DNA of 64,000 bases from Hyphomicrobiales bacterium (GTDB lineage Bacteria; Pseudomonadota; Alphaproteobacteria; Rhizobiales; Rhizobiaceae). A model generated the notes under the pieces. That model worked only from the letters and a program-made list of their open reading frames with translations. It had not been told where the DNA came from and did no database searches. Every line of letters begins with the position of its first letter. Position 1 is the first letter of the stretch. This document shows, piece after piece, positions 34,800-43,065 of the stretch. The position numbers and the translations under genes are program-made. The stretch spans positions 372,001 to 436,000 of the forward strand of contig UBMI01000021.1 in NCBI GenBank assembly GCA_900466475.1, written 5' to 3'.

Positions 34800-35978
34800 A
34801 TGATGCTTGACTATAATTCATTGCTGCTGGCGCTTGGCGTTTCAGCAACCTGCCTTGCCGTGACGCTCATGGGAAGCTGGCTCGCGCGCCGGGCTGAAAC
34901 CTTTCTTCTCACCGGCGCATTCGGCCTCGTTCTCGTTGTCGCCGGCATCTTAGCCTATGCCCACTATGTGGAACAGCCTGAGCGCCTGCTTGGTGCGGGT
35001 TGTTTCGTGCTGTTTCATGCCGGTTTTGCCACGATCTGGGGCGCGGGCTATCAGTTCCGCACCGGTCGGCTCCCGAAATCGGGCATCGTCGTGCGTGCAC
35101 TTGTCGCCATGGCCGCATCCATTCCGCCGATGATCGCCGGGCTGGATGGTCTGGCCTTCATGGCGGATAATCTCGCCATCGCCTTCCTGCTCTTCACCAC
35201 CGCCCGGCAATATTGGCTTGACCGCGCAGAAGCACCTGCGCCGATATCAGGCATTACCGCCCTCTACACATTGACGGCGATTTCCTTCGTCCTCTGCGCC
35301 GCAGTCTTGATCTGGGACGGCAAGCTGGTGCTCGGGGCCGCACCCAGCAATTGGGCCGAAGACCTCAGTATCGCCGTGTGCATCGCCGGGATGACCGGCA
35401 TCGGCGCCTTGTCGCTGGCACTGCATCAATGGCGGCTTGCCGCCCGTCACCGCATGGATGCGATCACCGATCCGCTGACCGGGTTGCTGAACCGCCGCGC
35501 TCTGTTCGACCAATATGGCGTCCGCTCCATGGATGCTTCGACCGCCGTCATCGTCTTCGACATCGATTATTTCAAATCGGTCAACGACCGCTACGGCCAT
35601 GCGGCCGGTGATCACGTCCTGAAAGTCTTTGCCGGCGAACTCTCCGCCAATTGCCGCGGCGGCGATACGGCCGCCCGCCTCGGTGGTGAGGAATTCGCGC
35701 TGGTGCTGAAGGAAATCATGCCCGGCCGCGCCGAGCTTGCCGCCGAGCGCATTCGCAAGGCTTTCGAGGAGCGCGACATCTATATCGAGGACGAAGTGCT
35801 GAAATGCACTGTCAGCGTCGGCGTCGCGCCCGGACGTTCCGAGCCGCTGGATTTCGATGCCATGCTGAACGAGGCGGACAAGGCGCTCTATGCCGCAAAA
35901 CGCGCCGGCCGCAACCGCGTCGAACTCGCCAGCCACCTTCATTCGGTGCCGACAGGTGTTGCGCGCTCGGCCTCTTGA
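34800..35978 (+). CDS. Membrane-bound diguanylate cyclase
   Basis: 392 residues. The first 215 residues hold about six or seven membrane segments without a recognised named sensor domain. The C-terminal GGDEF domain starts DPLTGLLNRRALFDQ and has the active-site motif as GGEEF (near 294-298). A catalytic cyclase making c-di-GMP is expected, since GGEEF is an active form. The RxxD inhibitory site is not evident five residues before the motif. No EAL domain. It stands alone. Confidence 0.9.
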   Translation: MMLDYNSLLLALGVSATCLAVTLMGSWLARRAETFLLTGAFGLVLVVAGILAYAHYVEQPERLLGAGCFVLFHAGFATIWGAGYQFRTGRLPKSGIVVRALVAMAASIPPMIAGLDGLAFMADNLAIAFLLFTTARQYWLDRAEAPAPISGITALYTLTAISFVLCAAVLIWDGKLVLGAAPSNWAEDLSIAVCIAGMTGIGALSLALHQWRLAARHRMDAITDPLTGLLNRRALFDQYGVRSMDASTAVIVFDIDYFKSVNDRYGHAAGDHVLKVFAGELSANCRGGDTAARLGGEEFALVLKEIMPGRAELAAERIRKAFEERDIYIEDEVLKCTVSVGVAPGRSEPLDFDAMLNEADKALYAAKRAGRNRVELASHLHSVPTGVARSAS

Positions 35979-36163
35979 TCCGTCTCCCGACCTTTCGTAA
36001 TGTGAGATCGGCCGGATGCAGCCAGCCGCCCCGCGATGCGCAAGCATAATGGTGAATGCGTCCAACTCCACCTTCACATCCTTGCTCTGGCAATCGATGG
36101 CGAACGGGTCAGCAGACGCGGGCACTGATCTTCCTGTTTGCCGCCAACGGAGAAGGATGAACC

Positions 36164-36700
36164 ATGCGCGATTTTCGCGATGCCAAGCTTATGGCAAAAA
36201 CCCTGCGGCAGGCGCTTGCCGACCGCGATATTTCCCTCACCCATAGCGAAACCCTGGAGATTGTCGCCAGACAATTCGGCCTCGACCAGTGGAATATTCT
36301 CTCGGCAAAGCTGGATGAGGCCGAAGGTGCGAAATCTGCTATCGGTATCGAACCACCTGTGCCGATCTTCCGCATCTTCTCGGTCGAGAAAGCCATGGAA
36401 TTCTACTGCGGCTTCCTGGGTTTCACGCTCGACTGGGAGCATCGTTTCGGCGAAAACTCCCCGCTCTATTGCCAGGTCTCCCGCGAGAATATGCAGTTGC
36501 ACCTGAGCGAACATTCCGGCGATGCCAGCCCAGGCGCGCGAGCCTTCGTACGGGTGAGGGATGTCCGAGCCTATCAGGCAGAACTCGCCGCCAAACGCTA
36601 TCGTTATATGAACCCGGGTGTCGAAGAGGCGCCCTGGGGCCTCGAAATGGGCGTCATCGACCCCTTCAACAACCGCATCACCTTCTGCCAGCAGAGCTAA
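36164..36700 (+). CDS. VOC/glyoxalase-superfamily protein with an N-terminal helical domain
   Basis: 178 residues. The first 55 form a helical segment (FRDAKLMAKTLRQALADRDI, LTHSETLEIVARQFGLDQWN) as in the glyoxalase-related N-terminal domain family. A VOC domain of about 115 residues follows (VEKAMEFYCGFLGFTLDWEH, LHLSEHSGDASPGARAF, EMGVIDPFNNRITF), similar in form to bleomycin-resistance/glyoxalase proteins. The ligand is unknown. AGAAGGAT precedes the start. Confidence 0.83.
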   Translation: MRDFRDAKLMAKTLRQALADRDISLTHSETLEIVARQFGLDQWNILSAKLDEAEGAKSAIGIEPPVPIFRIFSVEKAMEFYCGFLGFTLDWEHRFGENSPLYCQVSRENMQLHLSEHSGDASPGARAFVRVRDVRAYQAELAAKRYRYMNPGVEEAPWGLEMGVIDPFNNRITFCQQS

Positions 36701-36754
36701 AGCATTCCAGCAAAGGTGTGCCGCGGTTCTGCGTCCGGAATTGCGCGGAAACAG
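36701..36754. repeat. Rhizobial dispersed intergenic repeat, copy 1
   Basis: This stretch (ATTCCAGCAA, GCGGTT, TGCGT and CGGAATTGCG blocks) matches bases 50114-50166 closely. The ATTCC and GGAAT ends give it an imperfect hairpin shape. I recall such elements as frequent between Rhizobium genes. It starts right after the VOC stop codon and is directly followed by a terminator. Confidence 0.65.
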
Positions 36755-36758
36755 CGAA

Positions 36759-36787
36759 GGGCGGAGGGCTATTCCCTCCGCCCTTTT
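36759..36787. terminator. Bidirectional terminator VOC / DUF1772
   Basis: A 10-bp perfect stem gggcggaggg/ccctccgccc (36759-36768 with 36774-36783) followed by TTTT. It abuts the DUF1772 stop (36787). Confidence 0.8.
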
Positions 36788-37269
36788 CAAATGATCATGA
36801 GCACCCGCACGAAAGCGACCGAGGCCAACAGCGAGGCGATCGTGCGCACATGGTTCCACCACGTCCAGTCCCTGAGATAGGTCGTCCAGAGCTGCACCGC
36901 GTCTGGCCCGTTGCCGCTGACTTTCGCCAGCGCATCATTCATCGGCACGTTGAAGACGATGGTCGAGAGGAAGGACGCGATGACATAGAGTGCCGCGCCG
37001 GCCAGCATCATCGAAGAGGCGCCGCCGCGCCAGTTCACGAAGGCCAGCACTGCGATGACGACGCAGAGGATCGCCGTCGGCACGAAGAGCAGCATAAAAG
37101 GCGAGCGGACGATGGTCACGTTGATGGAATTCATCGCAGCAATGCCCTGCTCGGCAGGGATGCGCGAAAAGGCAGTCATGATGAAGGTGGAGAAAGCAAA
37201 GAAGATGCCGGCGACAAGGCCGCTGCCGATCGCAGCGGCAATAAGGGAAATGACGAGAACGATCTGCAT
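36787..37269 (-). CDS. DUF1772-family membrane protein
   Basis: 160 residues from the ATG at 37269; the upstream extension of this frame is a shadow of the NmrA-like gene. It has four membrane segments (VLVISLIAAAIGSGLVAGIF; FMLLFVPTAILCVVIAVLAF; MMLAGAALYVIASFLSTIVF; a C-terminal one). The NVPMNDAL and WNHVRTIASL motifs are those of DUF1772 (anthrone oxygenase-like) proteins. It starts two bases after the NmrA-like gene ends, so both belong to one operon under the divergent TetR regulator. Confidence 0.85.
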   Translation of the reverse strand: MQIVLVISLIAAAIGSGLVAGIFFAFSTFIMTAFSRIPAEQGIAAMNSINVTIVRSPFMLLFVPTAILCVVIAVLAFVNWRGGASSMMLAGAALYVIASFLSTIVFNVPMNDALAKVSGNGPDAVQLWTTYLRDWTWWNHVRTIASLLASVAFVRVLMII

Positions 37270-37271
37270 GG

Positions 37272-38096
37272 TCAGGCGCTCCACAATCCGGTTGCCGCGG
37301 TCTCCCGCGCATATTGGCTGAAATCCTTTGCCGGTCGGCCGAGTATCTCTGTCACCCCACCCATCACCTCGGAATTGCGTCCATCGAGCACCTGTCCGAA
37401 GAGTTCTTTCAGAAGTGCCACGATCGGCGCCGGCATTCCCACAGCGGCAAGTCCGTACTTGAAATCCGCCATCGATACCTGTGCATATTCTATCGGACGG
37501 CCCGAGGCAGCCGCAATCTCGGCCACGGCTTCGCGGAAGCTCAGCGCGCGAGGACCGGTCAGCTCGTAGATCCTGTTGCGATGCCTGATATCGGTCAGCG
37601 CCGCCACTGCTGCATCGGCAATGTCTCCAGCGTCGATGAAGGGCTCCTTGATATCGCCAGCGGGCAGTTCCAGCCTGCCGGCAATGAGCGACTCTACGAA
37701 AGCGCCCTCGCTGAAATTCTGGCAGAACCACGAGGCGCGCAGGATCGTGTAGTCGATCCCGGCCGCCCGCAGCGCTTCCTCACTCCGCTGCGCCCCTTCT
37801 TCGCCACGGCCGGACAGCAGCACGATATGCTGCAGCCCGCACTCCCTTGCGAGTCTTGAAAGCGCCTCGATAGCCTCTGCAGCCCAGGAGACGGAAAGGT
37901 CCGGCTGGAAAGCGACATAGGCGCTCGTCGCACTCGTGAGTGCCTTGCGCCAGGTCGTGCGATCCTCCCAGTCGAAGGCCGGTACCGTGGAGCGGGATGC
38001 TTTGCGAACATCAAGTCCGAGCTCTTCCAGCCTGTTGGCAATGCGGCCGCCGGTTTTCCCCGATCCGCCGATCAGAACGATTTCGGAATTCTGCAT
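37272..38096 (-). CDS. NmrA-like NAD(P)-binding protein
   Basis: 274 residues. A Rossmann motif IVLIGGSGKTGGRIANRLEE opens the protein, followed by an atypical-SDR/NmrA layout (IVLLSGRGEEG, YTILRASWFCQNFSE, ELTGPRALSFREA). Such proteins are quinone oxidoreductases or redox sensors. It is divergent from a TetR gene, with operator-like repeats in the 100-base gap, and is followed by the DUF1772 gene. The context suggests an inducible detoxification unit. Confidence 0.87.
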   Translation of the reverse strand: MQNSEIVLIGGSGKTGGRIANRLEELGLDVRKASRSTVPAFDWEDRTTWRKALTSATSAYVAFQPDLSVSWAAEAIEALSRLARECGLQHIVLLSGRGEEGAQRSEEALRAAGIDYTILRASWFCQNFSEGAFVESLIAGRLELPAGDIKEPFIDAGDIADAAVAALTDIRHRNRIYELTGPRALSFREAVAEIAAASGRPIEYAQVSMADFKYGLAAVGMPAPIVALLKELFGQVLDGRNSEVMGGVTEILGRPAKDFSQYARETAATGLWSA

Positions 38097-38124
38097 ATCG
38101 AAACTCCTCTTCGATTCAAAACAA

Positions 38125-38167
38125 GAGAAACTCTCTCATTTGCAAAATGAGATAAACTCTCTTATTT
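38125..38167. promoter_or_regulatory. TetR/NmrA divergent operator: direct and inverted repeats
   Basis: GAGAAACTCTCTCATTT (38125-38141) and GATAAACTCTCTTATTT (38151-38167) are direct repeats differing at two of 17 positions, 26 bases apart. Between them CTCATTT-GCA-AAATGAG forms a perfect 7-3-7 inverted repeat. The block lies in the middle of the 100-base gap and should be the TetR site controlling both directions. Confidence 0.65.
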
Positions 38168-38196
38168 TCTTTGTCAACAGTCGAAGGAAGCGGAAG

Positions 38197-38850
38197 ATGG
38201 CAGAAGAGGTGATCCCACGACGCAGGCGCCAGCAGGAGCCGACCGGCCAGCCGCGCCGTATCCCGAGCCAGCAGCGCGGCCGCGAACGCTTCGAAAGGAT
38301 CTTGACGGTCGCCTCCGCGCTGATCGAAAAGAACGGCAGCGATGCACTGAAGATGAGTGAAATCGTTGAAAAGGCCGAGATTTCCTTCGGCGCCCTCTAT
38401 CAATATTTCCCGGACAAGACCTCGATCATCCGCACACTTGCCGAGCGCTTCAATGAGCAGGGCCGGCAATGCGTGGCAGACGAACTGGCGAAGGTGACGG
38501 ACGCGGACAATCTGCAGACAGCCCTCGGCGTCATCGCGGATGAATATTATGCCTTCTTCCGCCGCGAGCCTGTCATGCGCGATATCTGGCACGCGACCCA
38601 TACGGACAAGCTTCTTCAGCAGGTCGATGCCGAAGATATGGAATTCCACGCGCAGGCCCTGTTCTCGGTGTTAAAACGACTATGGCCAAAGCGTGCCGAG
38701 CCGGAGCTTCTGGCCATTGCCCGACTGACCATGCAGCTCCTGGCGGCGGCTGTTCGCTACGCTGTTTCGCTGGATGAGAAAGAGGGCGCGCAGGCAATCG
38801 CGCTCTTCAGGAAGATGCAGGTTGCGGATATTGGCCGCCTGCTCGGCTGA
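38197..38850 (+). CDS. TetR-family transcriptional regulator
   Basis: 217 residues from the ATG at 38197 (AAGGAAG upstream). An unusual basic leader (RRRRQQEPTGQPRR) precedes the HTH: RERFERILTVASALIEKNGS, LKMSEIVEKAEISFGALYQY, FPDKTSII. The C-terminal part fits the TetR ligand domain. It is divergent from the NmrA-like/DUF1772 operon, which it probably represses together with itself. Confidence 0.88.
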   Translation: MAEEVIPRRRRQQEPTGQPRRIPSQQRGRERFERILTVASALIEKNGSDALKMSEIVEKAEISFGALYQYFPDKTSIIRTLAERFNEQGRQCVADELAKVTDADNLQTALGVIADEYYAFFRREPVMRDIWHATHTDKLLQQVDAEDMEFHAQALFSVLKRLWPKRAEPELLAIARLTMQLLAAAVRYAVSLDEKEGAQAIALFRKMQVADIGRLLG

Positions 38851-38924
38851 CGGCCGTCTTCCGTCTGGAAACCGACCGCTCTTGCTGCTATTGCCGCTGG
38901 AACGTCAGCCGAAGGAGAAGCCGC

Positions 38925-39620
38925 ATGATCCAGACCACATTTCCTGACCGCGCCGTCATGGCAGAGCTGCTGGCAAAGATGCTCTGGGAGATCAAGGCTG
39001 TTCATTTCAATGCCGAGACGCCCTACAAATATGCTTCCGGCATCATGAGCCCGGTCTATATCGACTGCCGCAAGCTTCTCTCGTTCCCACGCGTCCGCTC
39101 GACGGTGATGGACTTTGCCGCCAGCACGCTGCTGCGCGATGCCGGCTTCGAACAGTTCGATTGCATCGCCGGCGGCGAAACCGCAGGCATTCCCTTTGCC
39201 GCACTGCTTGCCGATCGTCTCGGCCTGCCGATGATCTATGTCCGCAAGAAGCCGAAGGGCCACGGTCGCAATGCGCAGATCGAAGGCGACATGAAGGAAG
39301 GCGCCCGCGTTCTCATCATCGAGGATCTGACCACTGCCGGCGGCAGTATGTTCACCTTCATCGATGCCATAAGGGCCGCCGGCGGCATCGTCGATCACGG
39401 CATGGCGCTCTTCTTCTACGGCATCTTCCAGGAGGCGCATCAGCGCTTTGCCAATGGCAAGGTCCAGTTCCATCATATCGCCACCTGGCGTGAGGTTCTG
39501 GCGATCGCCAAAGAGCAGAAGCTCTTCGACGACAAGACGCTGCAGGAAGTCGAAGCCTTCCTCGATGCGCCGCTGGCCTGGTCGGCAAGGAATGGTGGCG
39601 TGAGTGAGCTTTCGCTCTAG
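38925..39620 (+). CDS. pyrE: Orotate phosphoribosyltransferase
   Basis: 231 residues, rhizobial length. The PRPP-binding motif IIEDLTTAGGSMFTFIDAIR, and KPKGHGRNAQIEG with the catalytic loop lysines, are intact. It converts orotate plus PRPP to OMP in pyrimidine synthesis. The ribosome site GAAGGAGAAG is 5 bases upstream. It lies 62 bases before the fructokinase gene on the same strand. Confidence 0.95.
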   Translation: MIQTTFPDRAVMAELLAKMLWEIKAVHFNAETPYKYASGIMSPVYIDCRKLLSFPRVRSTVMDFAASTLLRDAGFEQFDCIAGGETAGIPFAALLADRLGLPMIYVRKKPKGHGRNAQIEGDMKEGARVLIIEDLTTAGGSMFTFIDAIRAAGGIVDHGMALFFYGIFQEAHQRFANGKVQFHHIATWREVLAIAKEQKLFDDKTLQEVEAFLDAPLAWSARNGGVSELSL

Positions 39621-39682
39621 CCTTTTGACAAAAGCTCGCTTAATCGATTGAGAAACGCGTAAGTCCTGTTGGGAGGAATTCG

Positions 39683-40609
39683 ATGATTTTGTGCTGCGGC
39701 GAGGCCCTGATCGACATGCTGCCGAGGGATACGACCCTTGGCGAAAAGGGCTTTGCGCCCTATGCCGGCGGCGCGATCTTCAACACGGCGATTGCGCTTG
39801 GTCGTCTGGGCATCCCGACGGCCTTCTTCACCGGCATTGCCAATGACATGATGGGCGAAATCCTGCTCGATACGCTGAAGGCGAGCAATGTCGATTACAG
39901 CCCGTGCGCCATCACCTCGCGCCCTTCGACGATCGCCTTTGTCAAGCTCGTCAACGGTCAGGCAACCTATGCCTTCTACGACGAAGGCACCGCCGGCCGC
40001 ATGATCACCACGGATGATCTGCCTGTTCTCGGCGATGATTGCGAAGCGCTGCATTTCGGCGCGATCAGCCTGATCCCGAGCCCCTGCGGCGAAACCTACG
40101 AATCGCTTCTCGATCGCGAAGCCGCAAAGCGCGTCATCTCGCTCGACCCGAACATCCGCCCTGGCTTCATCAAGGACAAGCCTGCGCACATGGCCCGCAT
40201 CAAGCGCATGGCCGCCAAGTCCGACATCGTGAAATTCTCCGACGAGGATCTCGAGTGGTTCGGCCTGGACGGCGACCATGACGCACTGGCTGCTCACTGG
40301 CTGAACCACGGCGCCAAGCTCGTCGTCATCACCAAGGGTGCCGAAGGCGCAACCGGCTACACTAGCGCGCGCAAGGTCACCGTACCTAGCGAGCGCGTCA
40401 CCGTCGTCGATACTGTCGGCGCCGGCGACACATTCGACGCCGGCGTCCTCGCCTCGCTAAAGATGGATAACCTGCTGACCAAGGCTCAGGTCGCCAACCT
40501 CGACGAACAGGCGCTCCGCAACGCTTTGGCGCTCGGCGCCAAGGCGGCTGCCGTCACCGTCTCCCGCGCCGGCGCCAATCCGCCCTGGGCAAAAGAGATT
40601 GGACTGTAA
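39683..40609 (+). CDS. frk: Fructokinase, PfkB family
   Basis: 308 residues. PfkB signatures: N-terminal GGAIFNTAIALGRLG and C-terminal DTVGAGDTFDAGVLA with the catalytic Asp. It phosphorylates fructose at C6 (family assignment; glucose or other ketoses cannot be excluded). With FrcBCA (29.9-32.9 kb) and Pgi (43.1 kb) it completes a route from external fructose to glucose-6-phosphate. GGGAGGA lies 7 bases before the start. Confidence 0.9.
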   Translation: MILCCGEALIDMLPRDTTLGEKGFAPYAGGAIFNTAIALGRLGIPTAFFTGIANDMMGEILLDTLKASNVDYSPCAITSRPSTIAFVKLVNGQATYAFYDEGTAGRMITTDDLPVLGDDCEALHFGAISLIPSPCGETYESLLDREAAKRVISLDPNIRPGFIKDKPAHMARIKRMAAKSDIVKFSDEDLEWFGLDGDHDALAAHWLNHGAKLVVITKGAEGATGYTSARKVTVPSERVTVVDTVGAGDTFDAGVLASLKMDNLLTKAQVANLDEQALRNALALGAKAAAVTVSRAGANPPWAKEIGL

Positions 40610-40643
40610 GACTTTCAGCCAGACCCCGCCGCTGCCTTGAAAC

Positions 40644-41042
40644 TCAAGGCAATTCCTTCGCGTCTTTCGCGCGGGCGCGCGCCTGGCTTTCCTTCTTGAT
40701 CGGCCGACCGACCGGACAGACTTCCTGCACGAAGCCGTTGAGTGTGTTGACGAGATTGTTCTCGATCAGGGAGTAATGGACGAACTGACCCTGCTTCTCT
40801 CGCCGGATCAAACCCGCCGTCTCAAGGACGGAAAGATGCTGCGAAACGGCCGGCTTGGACATGCTGAAGCGGTCGGCGATCTCGCCGGCGGTCAGGCCCG
40901 ATGCCGAGAGATAGGCGAGTATCTTCCGACGTGGCGCACTGGAAAGTGCGTGGAATACCCGCTGAGCGGCGCTGACGGAACCGTCTTCCGCAGCGTCATC
41001 GAACATCTCTTCTTCCAAGTCCTGTCTCCGTGCCCGAGGCAT
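40644..41042 (-). CDS. ArsR-family transcriptional regulator
   Basis: 132 residues. The winged HTH covers about 25-100: HALSSAPRRKILAYLSASGL, TAGEIADRFSMSKPAVSQHL, SVLETAGLIRREKQGQFVHY. No CxC metal-binding pair is seen in the recognition helix region, so it is probably not a metal sensor; the closest type is the SdpR-like group. A perfect palindrome of 15-bp arms lies 18 bases before its start codon, in the gap shared with the divergent desaturase gene. Confidence 0.88.
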   Translation of the reverse strand: MPRARRQDLEEEMFDDAAEDGSVSAAQRVFHALSSAPRRKILAYLSASGLTAGEIADRFSMSKPAVSQHLSVLETAGLIRREKQGQFVHYSLIENNLVNTLNGFVQEVCPVGRPIKKESQARARAKDAKELP

Positions 41043-41059
41043 CGCTGCATCGATCCATT

Positions 41060-41095
41060 AAACAATTAAGCAATTAATGCATTGCTTAATTGTTT
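41060..41095. promoter_or_regulatory. 36-bp operator-like palindrome, ArsR/desaturase
   Basis: AAACAATTAAGCAAT (41060-41074) and ATTGCTTAATTGTTT (41081-41095) are perfect complements separated by TAATGC. The site is AT-rich, as ArsR-family operators are, and close to the regulator's start, fitting autorepression. A further half-site-like TAATTAGGTAATTCC lies at about 41111-41125 towards the desaturase. Confidence 0.75.
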
Positions 41096-41187
41096 CTCTT
41101 GCCGCAAAGTAATTAGGTAATTCCTTAAATAATGAATTGGCGGGCGGTGTTCAAGTGTTGAATGCGCCCGAAGGGAGGGAGTTTGCC

Positions 41188-42141
41188 ATGAGCAGCATTT
41201 CCACCGGACGGATGATTGATGACAAAAGCGATCCAGTGAAGGGCAGGGTGGTCTGGATGCCCGCGAAGTCGATCTGGATTACCACGATGACCTTGATTGC
41301 GATTATTGGCGGACCGCTGACTTTCACCTGGAGTGCCTTTGCCGTCTTCATCCTGTTGACCGCGGTCACGATCTGCCTCGGTCATTCGGTCGGCATGCAC
41401 CGGCTGCTGATCCACCGCTCGTTCAGCACCCATATCTGGATCGAACATTTTCTCGTCTATATTGGTACGCTGGTTGGCATGGCCGGCCCCTTCGGCATGA
41501 TCTATGCGCACGATATTCGCGATTGGGCTCAGCGACAGCGAGAGTGCCATGACCTTTTTGCACACAGGCGGTCGTTTTTCATCGACGCCTTCTGGCAGAT
41601 GCATTGTGCAGTGGTGCTGGATCATCCGCCGCATTTCGTCATCGGGGAGCGGGAGCGGCACGATCGCTTCTATCGCTTCGTGGAGGCGACGTGGATGGCA
41701 CAGCAGATCCCCCTAGTCTTCATGCTCTTCATGCTCGGCGGATTGCCGTGGCTAGTCTGGGGCATTGCCGTGCGGATAGCGGTGTCGCTGACCGGACACT
41801 GGCTGGTCGGTCATTTTGCCCACCGGGATGGCCATCAGGGCTGGAGTATCGATGATGTCGCGGTGCAGGGGTATAACCTGCCGCATTTCGGGTTGGTGAC
41901 CTTCGGCGAGAGTTTCCACGGCAACCATCACGCCTTTCCGGAATCCGCGCGGCTCGGCATCGAACCGGGCCAGCTGGATCTGGGTTGGTATTTCATTCGG
42001 ATGCTGGAAGGGCTCGGTTTGGCCACGGCGATCAGGCTGCCCCATCTGATTGCGCCAAGACGAGGGTTGAAGCGCCTCAATGCATCCGGAACCGCCGGCG
42101 ATCGTGCTGATACGCCCTGGGCGCGCGAAATCGGCCTCTGA
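41188..42141 (+). CDS. Membrane fatty acid (acyl-CoA/acyl-lipid) desaturase
   Basis: 317 residues from the ATG at 41188, chosen for AAGGGAGGGA upstream; the frame is open from 41137. Three histidine clusters are present: HRLLIHR, HFAHRDGH and HGNHH, the di-iron ligands of membrane desaturases. Four membrane segments lie between them. It should introduce a double bond into membrane fatty acids. It is controlled most probably by the divergent ArsR-type regulator. The ends of this gene and the hydrolase gene are two bases apart, convergent. Confidence 0.88.
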   Translation: MSSISTGRMIDDKSDPVKGRVVWMPAKSIWITTMTLIAIIGGPLTFTWSAFAVFILLTAVTICLGHSVGMHRLLIHRSFSTHIWIEHFLVYIGTLVGMAGPFGMIYAHDIRDWAQRQRECHDLFAHRRSFFIDAFWQMHCAVVLDHPPHFVIGERERHDRFYRFVEATWMAQQIPLVFMLFMLGGLPWLVWGIAVRIAVSLTGHWLVGHFAHRDGHQGWSIDDVAVQGYNLPHFGLVTFGESFHGNHHAFPESARLGIEPGQLDLGWYFIRMLEGLGLATAIRLPHLIAPRRGLKRLNASGTAGDRADTPWAREIGL

Positions 42142-42143
42142 GC

Positions 42144-42947
42144 CTATTCGATCCGGTCAAGAAAGGCCCGGACCTCGCGATTGAAGAGGTCCGGTTGCTG
42201 CAGCGGCGCGAAATGGCTGACACCGGGCAGCAGCACGAATTCAGCATCCGGGATCGTCCTTGCCAGATAATCGGCATGCTCGGGCTTGATGAATTCGTCA
42301 TGTTCGCCGAGCGCGATGGAGACCGGCACCTTGATTCCGGCCAGTTGTTCGGCCGTATAATTCGGCTCCGTCGCCATCATCTTTGAAACATCGCCAACGA
42401 AAGCCTCGAACTGATCAGGCGTCGCAGATAGCGCCTGATAATCCTTCCTGTGACGGCTGAAGCAGCGATCGATAACGGGCGTCATCTTGAATTCCTTGGT
42501 GCCGCTGGGGTCCATGTTGCAGGCGAAGAAAAACACACCGCAGACCCGGTCCGGCTGCTGGTCGGCGAGGACTAGCGACGTGCAGGCGCCATCGCTCCAG
42601 CCGACGAGGGCCGCTTCCTCTATGCCGGCATGATCCATGACCGCCAGCGCATCTGATGCCATCAGGTGATAGCTATAGGGACGGTCGTCACGGGTGCTGC
42701 GGCCATGACCGCGGCTATCGATCACCACGACCCGGTGGCCGGCCTCAATAAGATCGGGAACCTGATAGCCCCAGTTGCCGCTATTGCCGAGCCCGCCATG
42801 CAGCAGGATGACAGCGGGGCCTGCGCCATAAGTCGCATACCAAATACGCGCGCCCTTGTTTTCGACGAAACCCTCATCAGTCGACGGCGGCAATGGTAGC
42901 GCACCCTCGGCTTCGAATTTCACCAGCTCGTCATCCGTTGCAGTCAT
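42144..42947 (-). CDS. Alpha/beta hydrolase
   Basis: 267 residues from the ATG at 42947, which has GGAGG 5 bases upstream; the GTG at 42965 would put that site inside the gene. Core motifs: oxyanion LLHGGLGNSG, VVVIDSRGHGRS, nucleophile elbow VGWSDGA (Ser), and late His in PGVSHFAPL. It resembles the 3-oxoadipate enol-lactonase/haloperoxidase-like group. The substrate is unknown. It is transcribed alone. Confidence 0.87.
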   Translation of the reverse strand: MTATDDELVKFEAEGALPLPPSTDEGFVENKGARIWYATYGAGPAVILLHGGLGNSGNWGYQVPDLIEAGHRVVVIDSRGHGRSTRDDRPYSYHLMASDALAVMDHAGIEEAALVGWSDGACTSLVLADQQPDRVCGVFFFACNMDPSGTKEFKMTPVIDRCFSRHRKDYQALSATPDQFEAFVGDVSKMMATEPNYTAEQLAGIKVPVSIALGEHDEFIKPEHADYLARTIPDAEFVLLPGVSHFAPLQQPDLFNREVRAFLDRIE

Positions 42948-43017
42948 CAGCTCCTCCACTGTCACTCTCTCTCTATAGACGACGAGATGCCCTGCAATTC
43001 GACAGGGTCAAATAAAA

Positions 43018-43044
43018 AAGCCCACCCGCATGGCGGATGGGCTT
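43018..43044 (-). terminator. Terminator of pgi
   Basis: On the minus strand the stem reads AAGCCCATCCGC with GCGGGTGGGCTT, one G-T wobble, then TTTTTTATT. The plus-strand version has an A-C mismatch instead, so it works for the pgi direction. Confidence 0.8.
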
Positions 43045-43065
43045 CGATAACAGCGTTCGCCGGGA

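Noticed and set aside
36787..37731. A 314-codon minus-strand frame as one fused protein
   Set aside because: Only the part from 37269 downwards has DUF1772 features; the upstream part is a shadow of the NmrA-like gene, which has its own stop at 37272.
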